The notes under the pieces: model-generated
What the model was told of the DNA's origin: nothing
Databases searched by the model: none
Seen by the model: the letters and a program-made list of their open reading frames with translations, nothing else
In this document: in pieces, positions 1 to 6,745 of the stretch
Numbering within the stretch: position 1 is the stretch's first letter
How the letters are laid out: each line of letters opens with the position of its first letter
Source: Peptostreptococcaceae bacterium
GTDB taxonomy: Bacteria; Bacillota_A; Clostridia; Peptostreptococcales; Anaerovoracaceae
NCBI GenBank assembly: GCA_016650135.1
Contig: JAENWH010000093.1
Location: 1-7,168, forward strand
Length of the DNA stretch: 7,168 nucleotides
Direction of reading: 5' to 3'
Program-made: the position numbers and the translations under genes

Positions 1-929
1 GAAAAATACACCTGACCATATTTGCTTTGAAGTTTTACTTTTGCTGGTTCTGGTACGAAAGAAAGAATTGTGTTTATTGTATCTGAATCAAATAACTGTA
101 TAGTTCTTTCATATGCTTCAATTTCATAAGGTTTAGCAGTAGCGCAAAGCACAGCTAACTCACATTTTGTCCTAATGGCATTAATAATTTTTGTATCAAC
201 AACACCCATGTCATACACAATGAAATCAAAGTCATCATGACACTCGGCATTCAGTGTTAGGTATTTCACATCGTTATAGGTTAATGAATCTTCATTAATA
301 GTCATGCGTTCATACATCGTAGGCAACTGCATAAGGTGTCCATAATCATTTGCTTCTACATAACATACAGTGGCACCAACACTTGCTAGATAATTTGCTA
401 AGTTGATTGCCATGGTTGTTGTCCCTACTTTATGTGATACTCCTGTTACCGCAATTTTAGTATTTTTATTTACAAATGAATATTCAGGTTCCGAGTATCC
501 AATTGCACTTCCATTTTGCATTATTTTAGTCTGAATCTCGCGTTTACTCATACCTAAATCACTTGTGGATTTTAGAATTTCGTTTTTAAGAGCTTTAACT
601 TCTTCGGCAGTAACAATGTTATAAATACCTTCTTCAATCAGCTTCACAATCAGCTGTTGATTGTTTATCACGTCTTCAATATAGAATATCACTCTTGATG
701 AGAACATCTTGTTAAAAGCAATAACAGCCTCCATGATGTCACTTTCAGTATCCTTTAGCGCTTTAATATCTATGGCTACATAACTATAATGGTTTAAGCT
801 TCGCATATCGTAAATCACAAATTGTTTTAGTGAAAAGGTTCCTGATAACTTCTTGATAATCATGCCATGTTCATCGAACAAGAAATCGAAGATGTCCATG
901 TTTTCATTGCTCGAAAGGTAAAGTAGCAT
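1..929 (-). CDS. CpaE/TadZ-like P-loop ATPase (ParA/MinD superfamily), 3' end beyond window
   Basis: The frame is open from an ATG at 929 down to base 1, giving 309 residues with no stop, so the C terminus is missing. An AAGGAGG ribosome binding site (944-938), 8 nt upstream, fixes the start. Residues 1-120 alternate strands and helices like the receiver-like N-terminal domain of CpaE/TadZ proteins. A P-loop domain follows: strand KIAVTG (158-163), then a deviant Walker A SHKVGTTT (165-172), helix MAINLANYL, a Walker-B-like strand FDFIVYD ending at D240, and LAVLCATAK (258-266). The usual KGGxGKT is changed: its first lysine is S165 and its GK lysine is T170, the GTT form also seen in CpaE relatives. 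Such proteins position pilus or secretion machinery at the membrane, and an assembly or localisation role for the transfer apparatus is inferred here. ATP hydrolysis may be weak or absent. Assignment to the superfamily is fairly sure; CpaE/TadZ is the best guess over ParA or MinD. Confidence 0.72.
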   Translation of the reverse strand, partial: MLLYLSSNENMDIFDFLFDEHGMIIKKLSGTFSLKQFVIYDMRSLNHYSYVAIDIKALKDTESDIMEAVIAFNKMFSSRVIFYIEDVINNQQLIVKLIEEGIYNIVTAEEVKALKNEILKSTSDLGMSKREIQTKIMQNGSAIGYSEPEYSFVNKNTKIAVTGVSHKVGTTTMAINLANYLASVGATVCYVEANDYGHLMQLPTMYERMTINEDSLTYNDVKYLTLNAECHDDFDFIVYDMGVVDTKIINAIRTKCELAVLCATAKPYEIEAYERTIQLFDSDTINTILSFVPEPAKVKLQSKYGQVYF

Positions 930-1074
930 CGTTTACACCTCCTTCCTGTTCTATTTGAAAGTCTTGCGGTATGATGATTTCGACTTTCCTTGGCTCATAT
1001 GTGAACAATAAAACTATTCCGATCACCACAAGTACCACATATATAAATAATTCAATCAACAGTTTCTTTTTCAA
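904..1074 (-). CDS. small single-span membrane protein (56 aa), TTG start
   Basis: A 56-residue frame starts at a TTG (1074) and ends at TGA (904-906). A GAGGGTGAT ribosome binding site (1086-1078) sits 7 nt upstream, directly after the virB4 stop codon. The protein begins MKKKLL, has a hydrophobic segment at about residues 9-24 (Phe, Ile, Val and Leu with one Gly), then a positively charged turn (EPRK) and an acidic, polar tail. This predicts one membrane span, probably with the N terminus inside by the positive-inside rule, though Arg/Lys on both sides make topology uncertain. Its last 26 bp overlap the start of the next gene, suggesting translational coupling. The spacing, the ribosome binding site and the clean membrane segment argue that it is real. 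It may be a small pilus- or channel-associated component of the transfer machine, perhaps related to CpaB/SAF-type membrane-anchored proteins, but no family is recognised. Confidence 0.7.
   Translation of the reverse strand: MKKKLLIELFIYVVLVVIGIVLLFTYEPRKVEIIIPQDFQIEQEGGVNDATLPFEQ
938..944 (-). promoter_or_regulatory. ribosome binding site of the CpaE-like gene
   Basis: AAGGAGG on the minus strand, 8 nt before the ATG at 929. It lies inside the coding sequence of the 56-aa membrane protein, so both genes must be on one transcript. It supports the choice of 929 over the in-frame methionine at residue 11. Confidence 0.85.
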
Positions 1075-1077
1075 AAC

Positions 1078-1086
1078 ATCACCCTC
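1078..1086 (-). promoter_or_regulatory. ribosome binding site deciding a TTG start
   Basis: GAGGGTGAT on the minus strand begins one base after the virB4 stop codon and precedes the TTG at 1074. An ATG within it (1079-1077) reads only two codons before TGA, so the TTG is the only workable start for the 56-aa protein. Confidence 0.65.
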
Positions 1087-2916
1087 TTATCTTCCGCCTG
1101 CTTTCCCCATAAATTTGAACTTGTATTCCGGTATTTCAAAATTAACGTGTAGTCTTTTTGACCCAATCATTACAAGGGCATGACCTCTTTTCTTTTGTGC
1201 TAATAGCTGTTCTTCAGCATCTGTTAGATTGTATAATTTTTTAGTTTCAATTAAGTTCATCCCATCGCAACCCATAAGAATCTTGTAACATGGAATGTCC
1301 AAAAGTGCTTGTCCGTACATCTTTATTTTGGGATCTAAAAAGTCAACAACTGAATGGGATATGATTGCTACTCCCGCTTCATATTTTCTAGCTCTTTTTT
1401 CAACGTTTCTAAGAAATACTAATGACTGCGGCACATTAGGATCAATCATCAAATATGCTTCATCGCAGATCAATAAAACTGGTTCGTTTCGGTCTGCACT
1501 CATTTGTTGCCAACACCATGTAAGTACATTGAAGTATTGAGTCCTTTTAATATTGTCACTGGTATTCTGCAAATCATGGGTATCTAAGCAGATACATCTT
1601 GTATTCGTTTTAATAGAACTCTTTCCATTCCATAAAAAAGCGTCACTACCAAGAGCAATATCTTGTAATAGCAACGCTAGTTCTTCATATTCATTGATTT
1701 CTGATATCTTAAGTGTGTCTTCTTTTTTTAGAGCCTTTTGTTTAAGCAATTCGTAAAGATCTGAAAATATCGGGAAGTCATCATTAGTCAATTGATTAAT
1801 GTCTGTATCCCATGTTATGCCAAAGTTATTGTATAACTCAATGACTGTATTCTTTAAGATCGCTTTCTGTTTATCTGATAACGACGGTAAGTAAAGGCTA
1901 AAGAAAATATCAAGGTTCTTGATATAGATTGCCATATCACCCATGCCATTACCTTCGTCTTGATAATACTTGTCGTCATCATCAACCGGCGTTGGTCTTA
2001 TTTGAAGTGGATTTATTTTACCGTTACTACCTCCACCTGCATTAATCCAATCCCCATCAAGGGCTAAGCATAAATCTCGCATCTCGCGTTCAGGATCAAT
2101 AAAGATAATCTTGGTTCCTTTCATATACTCTGAAAGCGCTATGTGTTTAATCGTGGCGCTTTTACCAACTCCAGCTACACCCATAATCGTAAAATTAGAA
2201 TTTGTTCTGTCATTGCCTCTTTTCCAAGGATCTAAGATAACTAATCCTCCAGCATTATCACGCCCAAAGTAGTAACCTGTTCCATCATTATAACCACTTG
2301 ATGAGAATGGAAAACCCCCGACAAAGCTACTCATTGGAATAATCCGTTTTAGGACTTCACTGATAGAATCGTCGATGGTATGGTATGGAGATACGCTTTT
2401 AAAAGCTTGTTCTTGTAGATTTGCCATAATCCTTGATTTACATTTGCTCATTGCGATTGTACTTTCTGTTTTTCTACAAATCTTGTTGAAAGCAGAATCT
2501 TCTCTTGCTAATGCCATTATGGAAATAATCATCGTTCCAACGGTTTCACCTAACTGGTCCACTTGAAGCATAATCTTTTCTCCATCAATAGCAGCACGTT
2601 CAGCTCTTTGTTGCGCTAGTGGATCTTTTGCAGTTTCTGCTGCACTTCTGTGTTGAATAACACTTCTTGATAAACCAGATATGAATTCACCGTTGTCGAT
2701 TGGGATGAAGGTTATGCCTACTACCGTTCCTGGAATATTGGTGATTTTGGCAAGCCAACCGTAGTCAACTTTTTGCGGGTATTTTATTATTCCGTAAACT
2801 CTGCCTGTGTTTTCACCGATGATTAGGCTGTTTCGTTTTAGTTCTAGGCCTATTGGGGTGATGATGTTTAATAGGGCGTTGTTGATGTTTTGTTGTTGAT
2901 TTATATTTTTTTTCAA
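1087..2916 (-). CDS. virB4: VirB4-family conjugation ATPase
   Basis: A complete 609-residue VirB4/TraC-type ATPase, the cytoplasmic motor that energises assembly of, and transport through, a type IV secretion channel during conjugation. Residues 1-195 are the N-terminal domain, including a helical, Ala/Gln-rich stretch (about 90-115). FVGGFPFSSSG (198-208) and GYYFGRDNAGGLVILDPW (214-231) are hallmarks of the Gram-positive ICE VirB4 lineage. Walker A is GVAGVGKS (246-253, K252), followed by IIFIDPEREM (270-279) and GDWINAGGG (288-296). Walker B is VLLICDEA (480-487, D485/E486). RNVEKRARKY (503-512) and AIISHSVVDF (517-526) form the conserved C-terminal ATPase motifs. No catalytic residue is missing. 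The start is a TTG at 2916 with GGAGG 7 nt upstream. The length is shorter than the 800-plus residues of many VirB4 proteins, consistent with an N-terminal part carried by the separate upstream gene. The next gene starts 12 nt after its stop. Confidence 0.95.
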   Translation of the reverse strand: MKKNINQQQNINNALLNIITPIGLELKRNSLIIGENTGRVYGIIKYPQKVDYGWLAKITNIPGTVVGITFIPIDNGEFISGLSRSVIQHRSAAETAKDPLAQQRAERAAIDGEKIMLQVDQLGETVGTMIISIMALAREDSAFNKICRKTESTIAMSKCKSRIMANLQEQAFKSVSPYHTIDDSISEVLKRIIPMSSFVGGFPFSSSGYNDGTGYYFGRDNAGGLVILDPWKRGNDRTNSNFTIMGVAGVGKSATIKHIALSEYMKGTKIIFIDPEREMRDLCLALDGDWINAGGGSNGKINPLQIRPTPVDDDDKYYQDEGNGMGDMAIYIKNLDIFFSLYLPSLSDKQKAILKNTVIELYNNFGITWDTDINQLTNDDFPIFSDLYELLKQKALKKEDTLKISEINEYEELALLLQDIALGSDAFLWNGKSSIKTNTRCICLDTHDLQNTSDNIKRTQYFNVLTWCWQQMSADRNEPVLLICDEAYLMIDPNVPQSLVFLRNVEKRARKYEAGVAIISHSVVDFLDPKIKMYGQALLDIPCYKILMGCDGMNLIETKKLYNLTDAEEQLLAQKKRGHALVMIGSKRLHVNFEIPEYKFKFMGKAGGR

Positions 2917-2923
2917 TGTGCTT

Positions 2924-2928
2924 CCTCC
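2924..2928 (-). promoter_or_regulatory. virB4 ribosome binding site
   Basis: GGAGG on the minus strand, 7 nt before the TTG at 2916; it supports a TTG start because no ATG lies at a suitable distance. The adjoining GGAAGC (2925-2920) is an exact complement of GCTTCC in the loop of the hairpin just upstream, so this site could be masked in the mRNA. Confidence 0.8.
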
Positions 2929-2937
2929 TTTTGGGGT

Positions 2938-2967
2938 AAAAAAATAACCACAACGGAAGCTGTGGCT
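2938..2967 (-). terminator. Rho-independent terminator after the SEC-C/nuclease gene
   Basis: Read on the minus strand: AGCCACA, an 8-nt loop GCTTCCGT, then TGTGGTT, giving a 7-bp stem with one G-U pair (arms 2967-2961 and 2952-2946). One A follows, then seven T (2944-2938). It starts 12 nt after the stop codon at 2980. There is no T-run on the other side, so it acts on minus-strand transcripts only. The stem is short, so termination may be incomplete, which would let virB4 be read through. Confidence 0.75.
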
Positions 2968-2979
2968 AAAACAATAATC

Positions 2980-5900
2980 TTATTCATATTGTATTGATAG
3001 TCTCTGTTTAAATTCATGGAATGTCATAATTTCAAATTCTATTTTTTTGTACCTTGAAAAAAATACCTTATTTGTTATCATAATTGACTCAATGTTTAAA
3101 TCAGAAACATTTTTAATCCCTTGAGATTTCAGAAAGCGAACACCATGTTCTTTAATATAATCAATTCTTCTTTGAAACTTACGATCATATTTACTAAAGA
3201 AATTCTTCTGCTCCATCAATACCTCGTGAATTGAGCCTACTTTACTAAGAACTTTGCATTCAATGACCCATAAAACATTACTTTTAGAATCAAAAGCTAA
3301 CATGTCATAATCACCTAACTCTTCAGGATGATTTCCTTCTTTATCAAGTTTATGTAGCCATGCATTTGGCCATAAACATTTATAACCAAGACTCTCAAAG
3401 ATTCTTTTCAAATCATCTGTTATCAAATTCTCATATCGCTTTTTCCATACTGCAATTGCTGTTGTAGTATTTCCTAGTCCGATTTCATAAGGAAGATAAA
3501 AATTTAAAATTCCTGATTTCCATTTGTTGTTCAGTTCATACATAACTACAGGTGAGAATACTAAATCGTCACCAAATTTCACTAATGGTTTTACGTCAAA
3601 TCTATTATCACGTTCTACTCTTTCATTGATAGGTAAGTAATCTAGGATGATATCTTTCCTTTCTTTTAATTTCACCGAATCTATGACTAAGTAATCAATA
3701 ATTACTGATATTTCATCCTTATCCACATCAACCTCACAGACACTAAGAAATCCTTCAATTATACTCTTCTGGTTTGCAACATAAACATTTGGACTTAACT
3801 CAATTGCAACTTTATTGTCATGCAATAACTGCAAATACTCTAACATCGACAGAATTAAAGGTAAGTCTATTCCAGTATCTAGTTTAAATGCTTTTATTAC
3901 AGCATCCAAATGTTCTTTATCAACATCATCATTTTTTATTCCATAGTCAGTATTATCATATAATCTATCATGTATGCCACGAAATTTCTCCAGCATCTCT
4001 TCTGATTCAATAATATCAACAACATAATCTGAATTAATATGAATATGTTGATCCTGACTACTTTTATGACAAATATCAGCGGTGTCTAGTAAAACAACTA
4101 ACCAATTGGAGTAAGCAATAATATATTCAATATCCTTTTGGTCAGGCGCTTTGTTCCCACGTGAATTTTCAATATTTATATTTGTTTCGATTGCATAGCT
4201 AACTGATCTTTGGTGATGTCTTTCTTCTTCTCTCAGCTTAATTGTCCTTTGCTTAAATTTTAAGAGTTCATTCTCGTCAATATCTTTAAAACTGGAATAT
4301 CTTTTCCTATGAATATCAATATTATGAATAACTTTTGAATATACGCTTAACAAGCTTTTATGAAGTTCAAATCGATCAAATTTTGAAATTTTTGTTTCAA
4401 AATAAAATATCAAAGCTGATTGCATTTTCCTAATTATTTTATTAGCTTCAACGCCTTCATATTCGCCTTCAGAAACACCTGATTTCTTACACAAATCGGC
4501 AATTTTCTTTCTTACTAAATGATATGCCTTTTCTTCAATGTGATAGCCAATACCATTACCAGACCACAAATACTCAAGTGTTACAGCGAAAGTTCCTACA
4601 CCTTTTGGTAGATGTATCGTTGACTCCACCACGTCAACTAATTCTTCATACTCTTTTTTTACAATGTTTTGAAGAGGTTTTAATAACTCAAGGTAGTACC
4701 GTGCTTCAACGCTTCTATCTGCAGCTTTTTCAATATCATTGTATAATCGTTCTTCATCGACACAATATCTAATGACAATAACATTTCCATTTCGATACAA
4801 ATCGCTATATACATAATTTCTAGTTCGATCCGAAGTAAACCCTGAATGATCAACTTTCATTGCATAAGACTTGGGCATATGCATAATTTGAACTGTCATC
4901 TCATTAAAGAATGAATTTGATTCAAACCAACTGTTGTATAATCGTGCACTTCTTAAGTTCAAATCATCAATCAATGATATTAGGCCCATTATCTCATCAG
5001 AATATTCTCGTCTATCAAAAAAATCAACATTGTGAACATAAAATACAAAACAGTTATTTTCATATTTCTTACCATTTCCACCAAAAGAACTACTGATTTT
5101 ATTGACATACTCATAAAAGCCGTCTTCAATAGCCCTAATGTTCCAGGCATAGAAACAAGAAAACAAGTGCTCATCTTCTCTATAACGGAAATTCTTCAAC
5201 TCGTCTTTATAATAGTCCCAAACAAAATTATCAGCATACCCATGTTCTAGCCATATTAAATTATAATTCACAGCGCCTTTCTCAATAAATTCGCTGGATT
5301 CTTTCCACATCAGATACAGATTTGATATTCCTCCAAAGGTAAGCAATTTGTCAGGTTTTTCAAACTCAACATAGTTAATAAATCGACTCAACTCATTTAC
5401 ATCCGACATAAAAAATAGCAGATATACCATATCTACAGCCAAACATTGAAGGTAACTACTATACCTATCTTTCGGGATTAATGATGATTGAGTGAGTTCA
5501 CTAGTGTTATCGTAAATAATTAATTTGATTTTTCGACTTTTTTCTACCTTTATCGCTATCGTATCTTTACTCTTGTTTCTATTAACAACTTCAGCAAAGA
5601 TAAGTTTGTCTTCATTGTGAAGCTTATATATTAATTTGATTTCGCTTTTAAGTTCATGCTCTGAAAATCTAGAACGATTTATTCCAATAATGACTTCATT
5701 GCGGCCTAGTAAAACAAAGGTATATAGAAATTTCGAAATGTATTTTTCCTGATCCACCAATGATACAGGAAACAATACAGACGGTTCTTTTGGATTTTCA
5801 AGCGTTACTAGCCCTGCCAAAATCCTCATTATTGTGAAATCAACAATATCACGTATTTCTTCAGATGTTTTGTTCTTAATTTGTTCGTAATAAAAATCTA

Positions 5901-6708
5901 GTAAAAATGACGTATTAAATAAAGGATATATCGTCTCATTTTTTTCTATAAAATGTTGTCTTGACGCATCACTTTTTTCAATCTTAAATATCTTTGAAAT
6001 TTTTCTCAAATCATTCTGAATTAACTCTTGTTCAAAATATTCTTGAACTCTTAAGTATAACTCTCTTGAAGGCAGTTTAAACCTAACACCTGTTGAACTA
6101 TTACTATTTTTTGAATTAATATCTTTAAAATATCCTATCAAATTTGAAGAATATTTAAGGACATCAAGTAAATCCTCTTTTGAGTTGTTCTTATCAACTG
6201 CAACTTCAAGGAACTGATATGTCCCGTAAGATTGCTCATACCCAGTACCCAATATTACATCAAACTCATTGTTCTCATAATATAATTTTACTTCTCCAAA
6301 ATCTTCTATTGTACTATCATCATAAGGTGTTATTGGAAGCACTTGTTTGATCTTATTAAAAAGATTATGAAAGCTGTCGTAACTATCAATTCTTTCAGTG
6401 CCATATTTGTTTTCAGTCAGGAGATATAAATTAAGTGCCAGTGTGTTTTCTAAAGCCGATCTATTGTCAACACAAAGATTTATACAAAATATTGCTCTAA
6501 CTAAGTCTTCGAAAACATAATCTGCTAAAATTCCTTTAAGCCTATCCACTTTCTCTTGTATAAAAGGAAATTGCTCAAAAGTATTTAATTCCTTTATCTG
6601 ACTTTCTATTATTTCAGACTGCAGATTATCAGTTGAATCTAGGCAACACTTCTTATATTTTCGTCCACTACCACATGGACATGGTTCATTTCGTCCTATC
6701 TTTTTCAT
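2980..6708 (-). CDS. SEC-C motif protein with C-terminal PD-(D/E)XK nuclease-like domain (candidate defence gene)
   Basis: One uninterrupted frame of 1242 residues. Residues 4-23 hold a SEC-C zinc-binding motif (GRNEPCPCGSG followed by KYKKCC; C10, C12, C21, C22), the type found at the end of SecA but here at the extreme N terminus. Residues 30-1085 are not recognised: mixed helix and strand, with charged helical stretches (for example 800-850). Residues 1087-1235 resemble a restriction-endonuclease fold: helix LITDDLKRIFESLGYK, then GDYDMLAFD (D1135), a turn, and strand LWVIECK (E1150, K1152), the D...ExK signature, then a helix with Q1167. DNA or RNA cleavage is therefore likely but the substrate is unknown. 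The start ATG has GGAGA 6 nt upstream. It lies 36 bp after a transfer gene and ends before a terminator, flanked by virB4. Several hand-counted 60-bp lines give about 18-32% GC (one reaches 40%) against about 37-40% in virB4 lines, suggesting separate acquisition. An anti-phage or anti-plasmid role is inference; no partner or antitoxin gene is adjacent. Confidence 0.85.
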   Translation of the reverse strand: MKKIGRNEPCPCGSGRKYKKCCLDSTDNLQSEIIESQIKELNTFEQFPFIQEKVDRLKGILADYVFEDLVRAIFCINLCVDNRSALENTLALNLYLLTENKYGTERIDSYDSFHNLFNKIKQVLPITPYDDSTIEDFGEVKLYYENNEFDVILGTGYEQSYGTYQFLEVAVDKNNSKEDLLDVLKYSSNLIGYFKDINSKNSNSSTGVRFKLPSRELYLRVQEYFEQELIQNDLRKISKIFKIEKSDASRQHFIEKNETIYPLFNTSFLLDFYYEQIKNKTSEEIRDIVDFTIMRILAGLVTLENPKEPSVLFPVSLVDQEKYISKFLYTFVLLGRNEVIIGINRSRFSEHELKSEIKLIYKLHNEDKLIFAEVVNRNKSKDTIAIKVEKSRKIKLIIYDNTSELTQSSLIPKDRYSSYLQCLAVDMVYLLFFMSDVNELSRFINYVEFEKPDKLLTFGGISNLYLMWKESSEFIEKGAVNYNLIWLEHGYADNFVWDYYKDELKNFRYREDEHLFSCFYAWNIRAIEDGFYEYVNKISSSFGGNGKKYENNCFVFYVHNVDFFDRREYSDEIMGLISLIDDLNLRSARLYNSWFESNSFFNEMTVQIMHMPKSYAMKVDHSGFTSDRTRNYVYSDLYRNGNVIVIRYCVDEERLYNDIEKAADRSVEARYYLELLKPLQNIVKKEYEELVDVVESTIHLPKGVGTFAVTLEYLWSGNGIGYHIEEKAYHLVRKKIADLCKKSGVSEGEYEGVEANKIIRKMQSALIFYFETKISKFDRFELHKSLLSVYSKVIHNIDIHRKRYSSFKDIDENELLKFKQRTIKLREEERHHQRSVSYAIETNINIENSRGNKAPDQKDIEYIIAYSNWLVVLLDTADICHKSSQDQHIHINSDYVVDIIESEEMLEKFRGIHDRLYDNTDYGIKNDDVDKEHLDAVIKAFKLDTGIDLPLILSMLEYLQLLHDNKVAIELSPNVYVANQKSIIEGFLSVCEVDVDKDEISVIIDYLVIDSVKLKERKDIILDYLPINERVERDNRFDVKPLVKFGDDLVFSPVVMYELNNKWKSGILNFYLPYEIGLGNTTTAIAVWKKRYENLITDDLKRIFESLGYKCLWPNAWLHKLDKEGNHPEELGDYDMLAFDSKSNVLWVIECKVLSKVGSIHEVLMEQKNFFSKYDRKFQRRIDYIKEHGVRFLKSQGIKNVSDLNIESIMITNKVFFSRYKKIEFEIMTFHEFKQRLSIQYE

Positions 6709-6714
6709 AACAAG

Positions 6715-6719
6715 TCTCC
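6715..6719 (-). promoter_or_regulatory. ribosome binding site of the SEC-C/nuclease gene
   Basis: GGAGA on the minus strand, 6 nt before the ATG at 6708. It agrees with the SEC-C motif beginning four residues from the start, so no N-terminal sequence is missing. Confidence 0.7.
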
Positions 6720-6730
6720 AATCTGTATAT

Positions 6731-6745
6731 TTAAGTACTTTAAGT
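6731..6745. repeat. short repeat ACTTAA-AGT-ACTTAA at the cargo boundary
   Basis: On the minus strand ACTTAA occurs twice, separated by AGT (plus-strand TTAAGT at 6731-6736 and 6740-6745), and an 8-bp palindrome AAGTACTT (6733-6740) overlaps both. It spans the stop codon of the upstream gene and lies 23 bp before the cargo start codon. It could be an operator or part of an integration junction, or simply chance in AT-rich DNA. No good -35/-10 pair is associated with it. Confidence 0.3.

Noticed and set aside
971..2566. Plus-strand open frames at 971-1183, 1295-1540, 1553-1756 and 2375-2566
   Set aside because: They lie opposite the virB4 and small membrane protein genes, have low-complexity or unconvincing translations, and no supporting ribosome binding sites.
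4524..5250. Plus-strand frames at 4524-4772, 4911-5096 and 5032-5250, and a minus-strand frame at 4989-5174
   Set aside because: All overlap the intact 1242-residue frame in other frames; they are rich in residues expected from AT-rich antisense reading and show no family features.
2917..6745. Target-site duplication or terminal inverted repeats flanking the cargo gene
   Set aside because: Comparing the two intergenic stretches by eye gave no shared direct or inverted repeat of useful length, and no transposase or integrase is present.
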